Shown piece after piece: positions 1 to 8,484 of a DNA stretch of 64,000 nt. Each line of letters opens with the position of its first letter. The stretch's first letter is position 1. The notes beneath the pieces are model-generated. The model did not search any database. It was not told the DNA's origin and saw only the letters and a list, made by a program, of their open reading frames with translations. The translations under genes were made by a program, and so were the position numbers. This stretch comes from an uncultured Hyphomonas sp. GTDB taxonomy: Bacteria; Pseudomonadota; Alphaproteobacteria; Caulobacterales; Hyphomonadaceae. The stretch lies in assembly GCF_963678875.1 (NCBI RefSeq), contig NZ_OY787456.1, positions 620,001 through 684,000 of the forward strand, written 5' to 3'.

Positions 1-1
1 G

Positions 2-2149
2 GGCGACAATGCCCCGGTGACCGTGGACCGCCTGTTTGGCGCAAGTCCCGGCCTCGCTGCGCCGGTCTACCGTCTCTCGAAAGATGCGAAGGCTGGCATG
101 GCCCGCCGCGAAGTCCTGCCGCCGATCACGATCGGGCCGGAGCAGGTGCCTGCCCAGTACGAAATCTCTGTTTCGCCGCTTCCACGCGGCAAGGTGCTCT
201 GGCGTATCCGCCCAATTGCGGGTGAGCGCGAGGCGACCGGCGCAGCTGACCTGAAGTCGCTGTACGTCGAAGACGCGCCAATGGGCTTCTTCGCCGCCCG
301 TCCGGATGGCACGATCACTTATGCGAACTCCTGGCTGCGGGACACGCTCGGCCTGCCGGAGTCCGCGCGCAATGTCCGGATCGACGACATCATGCGTCCG
401 GAATTCGTGAAGATGCTGTCGCGCGACCGCAAGACCGGCCTGCCGGGGCGGACCGACATCCAGATCCGCGGCCGCGACGGGATCGAGATTCCGGTCCACG
501 CGATCACCACCTGGTCCGGCCGGGGTGCCGATGCGGCTGGCCGCACGATCCTGCTGCCGAGCGCGCAGATGCTGAACGGCGGCGAAGAGCGCTTCGCCCT
601 GACCGGATCGCGCCCGCCGCGCCCGGATGGTGACCCGATGTTCGACGATGCGCCCTTCGGTGCCGTCCGCCTTCAGGGCGACAGCGTGCAGGGCGCCATC
701 ATTCTCGACGCCAACCGTGCGCTGATGGAGATGACCGGCGGTCAGGCAGCGCCCGGCGGCCAGTTCGCGGCGCTTTTCCAGGCCGAAGAGGGCGAGGACG
801 CCCTTTCCAGCGTGCTGGTCGACGCGATCGACAAGCCGGTCGGCCTGAAGCTGGCGGGCAAGGACCCGCGCCACGTCAATGTCTTCGTGGCCCTCGATGG
901 CCATGGCCGCCCGTCGGTGGCCTATGTCATGGACATTACCGACCAGCGCCAGCTGGAAATCCGCCTCGCGCATGGTGAGAAGATGCAGGCCATCGGCCAG
1001 CTCGCCGGCGGCGTTGCGCACGACTTCAACAACGTCCTGCAGGGCATCATCCTCAACAATGAGGAACTGATGGTGCGCCACCCGCTGGGCGACCCGTCCT
1101 ATTCGAACCTGCAGTCCATCAACGAGTTTGCGATGCGGGCGAAGGAACTGGTGAAGATGCTGCTGGCCTATGCCCGCCAGCAGACCTTCAAGCGCGAAAT
1201 CTTTGCGGTGCCGGACTTCCTGTCCGAATTCTCCATCCTCCTGCGCCAGCTGCTGGACGAGCGGATCGAGCTGGACGTCGTGCATGGCCGCGATGTGCCG
1301 CACATCAAGGCCGACAAGAACCAGCTGGAAAACGCGATCCTCAACCTCGCCACCAATGCGCGCGATGCGATGCTGAGCCACAAGAATGGCGGCAAGCTGA
1401 CGATCCGCACGGCCCGGGCCACCGGCGCCGACGCCCATGCCAAGGGCTTCAAGTTCGTGGAAGACGGCGAGTACATGCTGATCGAGGTGGAAGACACCGG
1501 CCACGGCATGTCGAAGGATGTCATGGAAAAGATCTTCCAGCCCTTCTTCACCACCAAGGAAGCCGGCGTTGGTACGGGCCTGGGCCTCGCCACCGTTTAC
1601 GGCATCATCAAACAGTCCGGCGGCTATGTCTGCACCACTTCCGCCGTCGGCAAGGGCACGACCTTCCACATCTACCTGCCGGCCCTGAAGCCGGAAGAAG
1701 TGCCGGCCCCGGTCGAGCCAACGGCCGCCGAAAAGGCTGCCAGCCGCCCGATGGATATTTCCGGACGCGGACGGATCCTCCTGATCGAGGACGAAGACGG
1801 CGTGCGCGGCATTGCAGCCTCGCTGCTGAAGTCACGCGGCTATGAAGTCGAAGAGGCCTGCGATGGCGAGGAAGCCATGGAAATCCTCGAAGACAATCCG
1901 CACAGTTTCGACCTGGTGATCTCTGATGTGGTCATGCCGGGCAAAGATGGCCCGACGCTGATCCGCGAGGCGAAAGACCTGCTGGGCCATGCCCGCGTGA
2001 TTTTCATCTCCGGCTATGCCGAGCGCGATATCGCCCAGCAGCTGGACGACGACCGCGCCGTCTCCTTCCTGCCGAAACCCTTTACCGTCCGCCAGCTGGC
2101 TGAGCGCGTGAAGCAGGAACTCGGCAGCCCCAGCAAGGAAGCCGCCTGA
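2..2149 (+). CDS. cckA: Hybrid sensor histidine kinase CckA (5' partial)
   Basis: Hybrid histidine kinase that in alphaproteobacteria feeds phosphate through ChpT to CtrA and so controls the cell cycle. The frame is open from the first bases, so the start and probable N-terminal membrane segments lie outside the window. Counting from the GTG at 17, a PAS-like region lies near residues 80-165 and a second near 205-310. The H-box GGVAHDFNNVLQGI has the phospho-acceptor His335. An N-box follows near 437, G-boxes (DTGHGMS, GTGLGLATVYG) near 495-530, and a C-terminal receiver domain has SDVVMPG carrying the aspartate. The HDFNN H-box and the PAS-PAS-kinase-REC order are typical of CckA. It stands alone at the window edge, with a weak hairpin and a tandem repeat downstream. 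Confidence 0.9.
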   Translation, partial: GDNAPVTVDRLFGASPGLAAPVYRLSKDAKAGMARREVLPPITIGPEQVPAQYEISVSPLPRGKVLWRIRPIAGEREATGAADLKSLYVEDAPMGFFAARPDGTITYANSWLRDTLGLPESARNVRIDDIMRPEFVKMLSRDRKTGLPGRTDIQIRGRDGIEIPVHAITTWSGRGADAAGRTILLPSAQMLNGGEERFALTGSRPPRPDGDPMFDDAPFGAVRLQGDSVQGAIILDANRALMEMTGGQAAPGGQFAALFQAEEGEDALSSVLVDAIDKPVGLKLAGKDPRHVNVFVALDGHGRPSVAYVMDITDQRQLEIRLAHGEKMQAIGQLAGGVAHDFNNVLQGIILNNEELMVRHPLGDPSYSNLQSINEFAMRAKELVKMLLAYARQQTFKREIFAVPDFLSEFSILLRQLLDERIELDVVHGRDVPHIKADKNQLENAILNLATNARDAMLSHKNGGKLTIRTARATGADAHAKGFKFVEDGEYMLIEVEDTGHGMSKDVMEKIFQPFFTTKEAGVGTGLGLATVYGIIKQSGGYVCTTSAVGKGTTFHIYLPALKPEEVPAPVEPTAAEKAASRPMDISGRGRILLIEDEDGVRGIAASLLKSRGYEVEEACDGEEAMEILEDNPHSFDLVISDVVMPGKDGPTLIREAKDLLGHARVIFISGYAERDIAQQLDDDRAVSFLPKPFTVRQLAERVKQELGSPSKEAA

Positions 2150-2230
2150 AAGGCAGCCGAGGCGGAAAGGGCAAACTGAGCGAACGGCTCACCCTCCATC
2201 CGCCCGGTAAGGTTTCCTCCAGCACGTGCG

Positions 2231-2253
2231 GCGCCCGTGAAGGCGCTTTGTTT
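2231..2253 (+). terminator. Possible intrinsic terminator after cckA
   Basis: GCGCC and GGCGC form a 5-bp stem around a six-base loop and are followed by TTTGTTT. It lies 80 bases after the cckA stop. The stem is short, so this is only a plausible terminator. Confidence 0.35.
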
Positions 2254-2257
2254 GCAG

Positions 2258-2309
2258 GTTGAGTTTTCAGGCTGAGTTTTCAGGCTGAGTTTTCTGGCTG
2301 AGTTTTCTG
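2258..2309. repeat. Four tandem 13-bp repeats
   Basis: Four head-to-tail copies of a 13-bp unit: GTTGAGTTTTCAG, GCTGAGTTTTCAG, then GCTGAGTTTTCTG twice. They lie in the convergent gap between cckA and the next minus-strand gene. The perfect period and point differences between units suggest slippage growth. No coding role is visible. Confidence 0.9.
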
Positions 2310-2322
2310 GGAATGGGCCGTG

Positions 2323-2715
2323 TCAGGTTTCCGGCAGGGGCAGGGTCAGCTGCGCCCGCTCACCCCGGTGCAGGTTGGAGAGTCGCGTCAGGGCGCGGGG
2401 CGCCGGGCGCTCTTTGCAAATGGTGGAATCGCGCAGGTGCACAGGTGTTGCCGCGCGTCCATCACAGGCAGCGGCAAGGCGATCATTGAAATGCTCACGC
2501 GGCTTCAGCCATTCTCGTGCCGCTGTGTCTTTCAGTCCGAAGTGAATGCGCGTCAGGAACACGCGCCCGTTCGGCGTGATGCTCCACCAGTAACGCGCGT
2601 CCTGCCCATAGGCCGCCCGCACCGCGACGCGGAGCAGGATCAGCTGGCACCAGACCAGCGGCCAGATGCAGGCAAGATGCGGCGGGAAGCCTTCGGGCGG
2701 ACGCAGGAACGACAT
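2323..2715 (-). CDS. Small hypothetical membrane-associated protein
   Basis: A 130-residue protein I do not recognise as a named family. Residues about 13-33 (LACIWPLVWCQLILLRVAVR) form one hydrophobic stretch that could be a single membrane anchor. The part after it, with YWWSITPNG and RIHFG, looks like folded protein. The C-terminal half is rich in Arg and charged residues. The minus-strand reading was preferred over the overlapping plus-strand frame because its N-terminal amino-acid pattern is protein-like, whereas the plus frame is Gly/Arg/Gln-rich. It is monocistronic, 119 bases downstream of the methyltransferase on the same strand, and may be co-transcribed with it. Confidence 0.55.
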   Translation of the reverse strand: MSFLRPPEGFPPHLACIWPLVWCQLILLRVAVRAAYGQDARYWWSITPNGRVFLTRIHFGLKDTAAREWLKPREHFNDRLAAACDGRAATPVHLRDSTICKERPAPRALTRLSNLHRGERAQLTLPLPET

Positions 2716-2834
2716 GTGCCCGACTATATGTCAGGCCACGGAGGTGTCGGATGGATTAGTTTTCCCGGCCCTGATGGCAGCAGGTTCGGAGCGGAAAGTG
2801 TGGGACAGATGAGGCCTGGCGCGGGCCGGAGCCG

Positions 2835-3524
2835 TCAGGCGTAAGCGGCGATGGCGGTTGCGGACGGGAAGTCCACCGGATGGATCGACACATGGCGGAA
2901 GCCGGCCTGGATTGGATAGGTCCAGAAATCGGCCCCGAACTCCGTGTGCACCTTGAAGTCCTCGCCGCCATTGTTCGGGTCGCCATGATAGCTGGGCGGC
3001 AGGCCCGCGCGGTTGATGGTCATCCGCCCGGTAATCACCGGCACAGTATAGAGGCAGGCGCCGCCCGGCTTCAGGATGCGGCGGCATTCTTCCAGGGCCC
3101 GGACCGGGTGGGGGATATGCTCCAGCGTGTCGGAATGAATGACCAGGTCGAAGCTGGCGTCCGGATAGGGCATCGCCTGCATGTCCACATCGGGATAGCT
3201 CGCCAGCGTGTGCCCGGGCAGGTCCTTCAGGATCGGGGTCAGATGACCGGCTTCGTTGATTTCGAGGATGCTGGCCGTCACGCCGGTAATCGTGTCGCGC
3301 AGGGGCGCGGCAAGGTTCAGATGAGCCATCATCGCCCCGGCCAGCGCGATGGACCTCAGATTGCACCCGCAATCGGTGCAATTGGTGCCCTGCTGGCGGT
3401 CGACATAGGCCGCTTCTGCCGAAGACAGCCGCCATTCATCGATCAGGCCCTGCCAGAGGACCTGATGGTCCTCGAATTTGGTGCCAAGGCAGACCGGGCA
3501 GGTCAGGTTTTCAGACGCTGTCAA
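2835..3524 (-). CDS. Class I SAM-dependent methyltransferase with N-terminal zinc-ribbon-like cysteines
   Basis: A 229-residue protein of the methyltransferase-11 type. The N-terminus carries CPVC (Cys9, Cys12) and CTDCGC (Cys49, Cys52, Cys54), a pattern expected for a small zinc-binding module. The Rossmann part follows: ASILEINEAGH is at the motif I position, MPYPDASFDLVIHSDTLEH gives motifs II/III, and RILKPGGACLYTVP gives motif IV/post-IV. The Zn-ribbon plus methyltransferase layout is found in enzymes acting on polysaccharide or glycan precursors, but the substrate cannot be read from sequence. The start was chosen so that the CPVC motif is intact. The next gene upstream is divergent and nearly 300 bases away. 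Confidence 0.8.
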   Translation of the reverse strand: MTASENLTCPVCLGTKFEDHQVLWQGLIDEWRLSSAEAAYVDRQQGTNCTDCGCNLRSIALAGAMMAHLNLAAPLRDTITGVTASILEINEAGHLTPILKDLPGHTLASYPDVDMQAMPYPDASFDLVIHSDTLEHIPHPVRALEECRRILKPGGACLYTVPVITGRMTINRAGLPPSYHGDPNNGGEDFKVHTEFGADFWTYPIQAGFRHVSIHPVDFPSATAIAAYA

Positions 3525-3821
3525 AATTGAGATTCCCTATCAGTTGCGGGGGACTGTTGAGCGATTCCCCGGCTTGTACGAGTTGTCCGGTGAGGTGCGC
3601 AACGGCCTGGGCGTGACTTCAGGCGCCTACGCCATGATCATGCATGACTTATCATGACCAATCATGACTATACCGGACCATAAACGACCATGCCGGACTT
3701 GCTGCGGTCCTGCCGGCCGTCGCACGTATAATTGTGCCTGTTCACGCGGTCGTGTCATGAAGCGCGGGTCCGCAGCCGGTAAGAGAGGGCCGCGCTTGTT
3801 CGGGACATCTGAGGAAATTGC
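3525..3821. other. Divergent intergenic region
   Basis: A 297-base noncoding stretch between the methyltransferase (minus) and an alpha/beta hydrolase (plus). It holds a 10-bp-period array at 3633-3672 (separate entry). Just after that array, CCGGAC occurs twice, around 3673 and 3693. I see no further gene; promoters for both flanking genes presumably lie here. Confidence 0.6.
3633..3672. repeat. Four-unit 10-bp CATGA array
   Basis: Four consecutive decamers start at 3633, 3643, 3653 and 3663: CATGATCATG, CATGACTTAT, CATGACCAAT and CATGACTATA. The invariant CATGA recurs exactly every 10 bases, about one helical turn, so a bound protein would see all units on the same DNA face. The array is in the divergent promoter region, 150 bases before the hydrolase start and 110 before the methyltransferase start, as expected for an operator array. 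Confidence 0.75.
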
Positions 3822-4754
3822 ATGAAGCTTCTCAAAGTCGCACTCATCGCACTGGCCGGATTGGTCGTGGTGCTGCCCGCAACGGCTTATGTGTACCTGT
3901 ACGTGCTGCCCAAGGGACCGGAATTGACCGATCCCTCCGCAATGCCGGATGGCAAGGCAAGTTTCGTCATGCGCGCACATGAGGGGGCACAGCACAGAAC
4001 CATCCGCGTCTGGACCTTCAAACCATCTGACTGGCAAGATGGCGGCGACGTGCTTTTTGTGATGCACGGCATGTCGCGCAATGCGGAAACGTATCTTGAT
4101 ATGTGGGTCGATACCGCAGAGCGCGAGCGTGTGCTCCTGATCGCACCTGAATTCGACAGCCCGTATTATCGGTATGTCACCAATGACTATCAGGACGGCA
4201 ATCTGTTCACGGCGCTGGGCTTTGCCAATCCGAAATCCGAATGGGCCTATACCACGATCGAGCGTATCGTTGATGCGCTCAACGAACGGAATGGCTGGTC
4301 GATCGCCAGCTATGACATGTTCGGGCATTCAGCGGGCGGGCAGTTCGTGCAGAAAATGGCGATGCTTGCGCCGAATTCGAAACTGCGCACGGGCATTGTT
4401 GCGAACCCGGGCGTGTACCTGTTCCCAGATGCGGAGGTTTCCTTTCCTTACGGGCTGAAGGGCGTTGATCCATCTGCAGTCGACCTCGAGACCGCGTTTG
4501 GCCGACATGTCGTTCTTCTGCTCGGCGAGAAGGATGCGGACGCGACCCAGGGGATGCTGGATGAAAGCGAGGCTGCAATGCGTCAGGGGCCGCATCGCCT
4601 GGCGCGCGGCCAGACCTTCTACGCAGCCGCGTCCAGCCTGGCGGCAGAGCAAGGCCTGCCCTTCGAATGGCGCCTCCAGGTTGTGCCCGGCGTAGGCCAC
4701 GAGAAGGAGAAAATGGCGGCTGCGGCAGCGCTTCAGTTCGGGTACGGAGAGTGA
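3822..4754 (+). CDS. Membrane-anchored alpha/beta hydrolase (PHB-depolymerase-like esterase)
   Basis: A 310-residue serine hydrolase. Residues about 5-29 form a single hydrophobic signal-anchor with no lipobox, which would place the enzyme in the periplasm tethered to the inner membrane. VLFVMHGMSRNAETY supplies the oxyanion-side HG motif. GHSAGGQF carries the nucleophile Ser170, and GVGHEKE near residue 294 the probable catalytic His. The layout resembles polyhydroxybutyrate-depolymerase/feruloyl-esterase-like hydrolases, but the substrate is not evident. It is the only gene of its transcript and converges with the next hydrolase, 28 bases from its stop. The start follows a purine-rich GAGGAAAT. 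Confidence 0.8.
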   Translation: MKLLKVALIALAGLVVVLPATAYVYLYVLPKGPELTDPSAMPDGKASFVMRAHEGAQHRTIRVWTFKPSDWQDGGDVLFVMHGMSRNAETYLDMWVDTAERERVLLIAPEFDSPYYRYVTNDYQDGNLFTALGFANPKSEWAYTTIERIVDALNERNGWSIASYDMFGHSAGGQFVQKMAMLAPNSKLRTGIVANPGVYLFPDAEVSFPYGLKGVDPSAVDLETAFGRHVVLLLGEKDADATQGMLDESEAAMRQGPHRLARGQTFYAAASSLAAEQGLPFEWRLQVVPGVGHEKEKMAAAAALQFGYGE

Positions 4755-4782
4755 AGGACAGAAATCTCAGGGCGTTTCCGGA

Positions 4783-5517
4783 TCAGCCCTTCGCCCAGAG
4801 CGCTGTCAGTACGGCGGCGAATTCTTCTGCCCGCTCGGCGCAGGCCCAGTGGCCAGCGCCTTTCTCGACGTGCAGCGGCACATTGTGATTCTTCGAGAAC
4901 CGCTCGGCGGCAGAGAGATCGACATAGGGGTCGGTCTCGCCCCAGAAGAGCTGGCCGGGGGTGGGAAGGTTCGCAAGGTCCGTGACCCATGGGCCGGAGA
5001 AGCGCAGGCCGATGGCCGAGCGGTAGAGCTTCAGGATCGACTGGCGCATCGTCTTGTCGATCAGGGGCACTTCTTCTGCGGCGAGGTCGGCAGGCATGCC
5101 GCCCTGAATGAGGGCAGCTTCCATGCGCGGTTTGTTGCGCATGTTCAGCATGACGAATTCGCCGAGCAGGGGCGTTGCCCACATGCGCGCCGTCTGGTGG
5201 CCGCGATAGTCCGGATCGATCACGGCATTGGTGACACACCAGGTGCGGATCAGGTCCGGCCGCAGGCTGGCGATGCGCAGCGACAGGAGCGCGCCCCAGT
5301 CATGGCCGACGAGGTCAATCTTTTGACCCAGCTTCTCGATCTCAGCGATCAGGTGCGCGGCATAGGCGTCCTTGGTGCAGGCAAAGCCCTTCGGCAGCGG
5401 CGTGCCGAAGCCGGGCAGGGCGGGGGCGAAATAGTCCGATGACTGAAGGCCGAGCGCTGTGACCAGCGGCTTCCAGAGATGCGGCGTGTCAGGCACGCCA
5501 TGGATGAAGACCTTCAT
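4783..5517 (-). CDS. Alpha/beta hydrolase, epoxide hydrolase / haloalkane dehalogenase type
   Basis: A 244-residue cytoplasmic hydrolase beginning MKVFIHGVPDTPHLW, where HGxP is the oxyanion motif. VGHDWGALL places Asp73 at the nucleophile elbow, as in epoxide hydrolases and haloalkane dehalogenases and unlike the Ser of most esterases. FWGETDPYV provides an acid-bearing loop and KGAGHWA the catalytic His. It is short for the family, with a reduced cap. Its start lies three bases after the stop of the upstream acid-phosphatase gene, so the two are almost certainly co-transcribed. Which halide or epoxide it acts on, if any, cannot be told. Confidence 0.8.
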   Translation of the reverse strand: MKVFIHGVPDTPHLWKPLVTALGLQSSDYFAPALPGFGTPLPKGFACTKDAYAAHLIAEIEKLGQKIDLVGHDWGALLSLRIASLRPDLIRTWCVTNAVIDPDYRGHQTARMWATPLLGEFVMLNMRNKPRMEAALIQGGMPADLAAEEVPLIDKTMRQSILKLYRSAIGLRFSGPWVTDLANLPTPGQLFWGETDPYVDLSAAERFSKNHNVPLHVEKGAGHWACAERAEEFAAVLTALWAKG

Positions 5518-5520
5518 GAC

Positions 5521-6456
5521 CTATTCCTCTGTAGGTGGGGGCGACCAGTCCGTTTCCGGCGGGAACACCTCTTCCATCGATCCGGCGAGCGAAGGCCCAT
5601 AGACCGGGTTCGGCAGGATGAACCAGCCATTGCCCCACATCGGGTCGAAGGCCGGGGCGGCGGTCAGCGCCTTGCGCTCCGGCGGGGTGAGGGCCTTGTC
5701 ATTGAAGATGTCGGCAATGTCGCCCAGCTGGTCCCCGGCGAGCGCGATGACGCAATAAGTGTCGGAGATCATGTAGCGGCGTCCGTCCTTGCCGCTGCCA
5801 CCGGGGGCGTCGCCCTTCAGGAACAGGGTGCGGCCATGCGCGAACTCACCCAGGCCGGCGGCCTTGAGCGTGTCGGCCGAGCCCTGGATATTGGTGTTGG
5901 AGCGGTTCGTGTTGACGATGATCTCCACCCCGGCATCGCGGATCCGCTTGAAGGCGTCCTTCACGCCGGGAATGGCGACCGCTTTGCCCGCGCCGGTCTT
6001 TTCCCATTCGTCCCAGATGGCGGGGGCGAACGCGATGCCTTCGCGGGCGAAATAGCCCATGGAGCCGAGGTTCCAGATCAGCGTCTCGTCCGCGTCGAAC
6101 ACGGCGGCGAGGGGCTGGTCGGCATTGCAGGCGAGGAAGTCGGCGGCCTCCGCCGTGGCGCCAGACACCGTATTGGGGGCGAGCACGACGCTGGCATTCG
6201 GGCGGGCTGCGGCCTTCGCCTCGACATAGGACGCGATGGCGTTCCAGTCCTGCTTCAGCGCGATGCGGGATTCCGCTGAGCCGTAGAGCCATTGCTGGCC
6301 TTGTGTGGGCGCTGCGGGAGGCGCCGGTTGCCCGGCCGTCTGGATCACCTTGTCGGTGCCCATTTCCGCTGCCTGTTCCGTTGGGGCAGGGTCCGGCGGG
6401 ACGGTCTGGCAGGCGGCGAGAAAGGCGATACTGCTGAGGAGAATGCGATGTTTCAT
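5521..6456 (-). CDS. HAD-family acid phosphatase lipoprotein, e(P4)-like
   Basis: A class C acid phosphatase/5'-nucleotidase of the HAD superfamily. The chosen ATG gives a lipoprotein signal, MKHRILLSSIAFLAAC, with the lipobox Cys at 16; a longer frame adds six residues and is less signal-like. FDADETLIWN supplies the DxDxT catalytic motif with the nucleophilic Asp. IVNTNRS is the motif II Thr/Asn segment and YMISDTYCV is in the motif III/IV area. Such enzymes sit on the outer membrane and strip phosphate from nucleotides for uptake. It is the first gene of a two-gene operon with the epoxide-hydrolase-like protein. Confidence 0.82.
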   Translation of the reverse strand: MKHRILLSSIAFLAACQTVPPDPAPTEQAAEMGTDKVIQTAGQPAPPAAPTQGQQWLYGSAESRIALKQDWNAIASYVEAKAAARPNASVVLAPNTVSGATAEAADFLACNADQPLAAVFDADETLIWNLGSMGYFAREGIAFAPAIWDEWEKTGAGKAVAIPGVKDAFKRIRDAGVEIIVNTNRSNTNIQGSADTLKAAGLGEFAHGRTLFLKGDAPGGSGKDGRRYMISDTYCVIALAGDQLGDIADIFNDKALTPPERKALTAAPAFDPMWGNGWFILPNPVYGPSLAGSMEEVFPPETDWSPPPTEE

Positions 6457-6598
6457 GGCACATTTGTCCGCCAATCCGGCGGAGAAGTCTATCGCGCTCT
6501 CACGACAATGGGCCGAGAAGGTTCCCTTTCGTCACTCTTGCCGGGGCGGGCCCGTTCGGCCAAGGATATGGGCAAATCGTGACCGGAGGAGACATTCC

Positions 6599-7588
6599 AT
6601 GAAGACCAAGCTCACCGAAATGCTGGGCATTGAGCGCCCCATCGTTCAGGGCGGGATGCACTATGTCGGCTTTGCCGAAATGGCGGCGGCTGTTTCCAAT
6701 GCAGGCGGCCTCGGCATCATCACCGCGCTGACGCAGAAGACCCCGGCGGACCTCGCCAACGAGATCGCCCGCTGCAAGGACATGACCGACAAGCCGTTCG
6801 GCGTGAACATCACCTTCCTGCCGTCGACCACGCCGCCGGACTATCCGGGCATCGTCGAAGCCGTGATCAAGGGCGGCGTGAAAGTCGTCGAGACCGCCGG
6901 CAACAACCCGTCCGCCGTGCTGCCCGCGCTGCAGGGCGCCGGCATCAAGGTGATCCACAAATGTACCGCCGTGCGTCACGCGCTGAAGGCCCAGTCGATC
7001 GGCTGTGACGCCGTTTCCGTCGATGGCTTCGAATGCGGCGGCCACCCGGGCGAAGACGATGTGCCGAACTTCATTCTGCTGCCGCGCGCCGCAGACGAGC
7101 TGGAAATCCCGTTCATCTCCTCCGGCGGCATGGCAGATGGCCGTTCGCTGGTCGCCTCGCTCGCCATGGGCGCGCAGGGCATGAACATGGGCACGCGCTT
7201 CATCGCCACGAAAGAAGCCCCGGTGCATGAGAATGTGAAGCAGGCCATCGTCGCCGCTAGCGAGCTCGACACGCGCCTCGTCATGCGCCCGCTGCGCAAC
7301 ACCGAACGTGTGCTGACCAATGCCGGCGTTGAGCGCCTGCTGGAGAAAGAGAAAGAACTCGGCTCCAACATCAAGTTCGAAGACATCATCGCCGAAGTTG
7401 CCGGTGTCTATCCGAAAGTCATGGTCGAAGGCGAGATGGACGCCGGCGCCTGGAGCTGCGGCATGGTCGCGGGTCTGATCCACGACATCCCGACCGTGCA
7501 GGAACTGATGGACCGGATCATGAAGGAAGCCGAAGACATCATCTCCGGCCAACTCGCCGGCATGCTGGCTGGCAAGGTTCCGGCCTGA
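6599..7588 (+). CDS. Nitronate monooxygenase / FMN-dependent 2-nitropropane dioxygenase family
   Basis: A 329-residue TIM-barrel flavoenzyme. It starts at the ATG after GGAGGAG; the longer open frame upstream overlaps the divergent promoter of the phosphatase and is not protein-like. IVQGGMHYVGFAEMAAAVSNAGG is split across the first strand and helix. PFGVNITF, TAGNNPSA, HKCTAVRHA and GFECGGHPGEDDV follow the FMN-barrel pattern, and SSGGMADGRSLVASLAMGA forms the phosphate-binding part. This family includes nitronate monooxygenases and also enoyl-ACP-reductase-like (FabK) flavoproteins; the short form here does not settle which. A small lipoprotein gene begins six bases after its stop. Confidence 0.8.
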   Translation: MKTKLTEMLGIERPIVQGGMHYVGFAEMAAAVSNAGGLGIITALTQKTPADLANEIARCKDMTDKPFGVNITFLPSTTPPDYPGIVEAVIKGGVKVVETAGNNPSAVLPALQGAGIKVIHKCTAVRHALKAQSIGCDAVSVDGFECGGHPGEDDVPNFILLPRAADELEIPFISSGGMADGRSLVASLAMGAQGMNMGTRFIATKEAPVHENVKQAIVAASELDTRLVMRPLRNTERVLTNAGVERLLEKEKELGSNIKFEDIIAEVAGVYPKVMVEGEMDAGAWSCGMVAGLIHDIPTVQELMDRIMKEAEDIISGQLAGMLAGKVPA

Positions 7589-7593
7589 TCCAC

Positions 7594-8028
7594 ATGGGGT
7601 GGGGAAACCTCAAGACATCCGCCAGCCTGCTGGCCGGGCTCGCACTTGCGGCCTGTGCCAGCACGCCGGCGGACGCGCCGATGCAGCCGCTGGCCCTTTG
7701 CCAGACGATGGTCTCAGGCGACGCCGAACTGGAAGCGCGTATCTCCAGACGGGGCGCAAATCTGGAAGACCTGTGCGCCTGCTACGTTCAGATCGAGGCG
7801 GGTCTCGATGAGGACACCCGTGCCGATAACTACGCCCTGATGATGAAAGTCATCGAGATGCGGGAAGGTACGGGCCGTTCGACAGAGGATGTCGCCGAAC
7901 TGCTGGAAGATGACCGGGACGGGAGCCTCTACGGCCTGCCAGAAGAGCATATGAAGCGCGGGGCCCAACCGGTCGAGGATGCGATGTCGAGGGCCCGGCG
8001 CGACCCGGCGAGTTGCCGCGCGTCCTGA
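7594..8028 (+). CDS. Small lipoprotein, first of a tandem paralogous pair
   Basis: A 144-residue protein of no family I can name. A lipoprotein signal ends in the lipobox LALAACAS, so it should be exported and lipidated. The mature part carries LCQTMVSGDAELE, then LCACY, then a C-terminal SCRAS. The spacing C-x24-C-x-C is exactly that of the next gene, as is the TM-x-SGDAE segment, so the two are duplicates. Much of the rest is acidic and helical (EDVAELLEDDRDG). It starts six bases after the flavoenzyme stop and is probably in its operon. Confidence 0.7.
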   Translation: MGWGNLKTSASLLAGLALAACASTPADAPMQPLALCQTMVSGDAELEARISRRGANLEDLCACYVQIEAGLDEDTRADNYALMMKVIEMREGTGRSTEDVAELLEDDRDGSLYGLPEEHMKRGAQPVEDAMSRARRDPASCRAS

Positions 8029-8045
8029 CCCTCAAAGGAGTTTAC

Positions 8046-8462
8046 ATGAAACGGCTTTCAATTCTGGCGGGTGCCTGCGCGATGCTTGCGGCGTGCGGTG
8101 GGGGCACTTCCACCGGCGGCAAGACTGTGGCCATTTGCACGACCATGCTCAGCGGCGACGCCGAGGTCGAGTCCGACCTGTCAGCGCGGGACATGAGTGT
8201 TGCCGACTATTGTGCCTGCTATGCCGAGGGGCTGAACGCCCAAAGCGCGGAGGACAAGGCGGCCATTCTGAAGGTGACGCAAATTCTCGCCGACTTGCGC
8301 GAGGAACGCGGCCTTGGGCTCGAAGAGGCGGCCGACCTGCTCGACGATAGCGGCGCAGAGGCCGAGTTCAGCCTGACCCGTGCGGAATTCGAGACGGCGG
8401 GCGAGTATGTCGACACCATCCGCCGTGACCTCGTCCGGGACGAAGGGCTGTGCGCCTCCTGA
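8046..8462 (+). CDS. Small lipoprotein, second of a tandem paralogous pair
   Basis: A 138-residue lipoprotein starting at the ATG 5 bases after AAAGGAG. The signal MKRLSILAGACAMLAAC carries the lipobox Cys. The mature part has ICTTMLSGDAEVE, YCACY and a terminal LCAS, with C-x24-C-x-C spacing identical to its upstream neighbour. The rest is helical and acidic (LEEAADLLDDSG). The conserved CAC and the fourth Cys near the end suggest two disulfides or a metal/heme-like site, but no standard CxxCH is present. Function unknown. It ends 22 bases from the convergent selD stop. Confidence 0.72.
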   Translation: MKRLSILAGACAMLAACGGGTSTGGKTVAICTTMLSGDAEVESDLSARDMSVADYCACYAEGLNAQSAEDKAAILKVTQILADLREERGLGLEEAADLLDDSGAEAEFSLTRAEFETAGEYVDTIRRDLVRDEGLCAS

Positions 8463-8484
8463 TTTCCCGGTGATCGGGGGCGGA

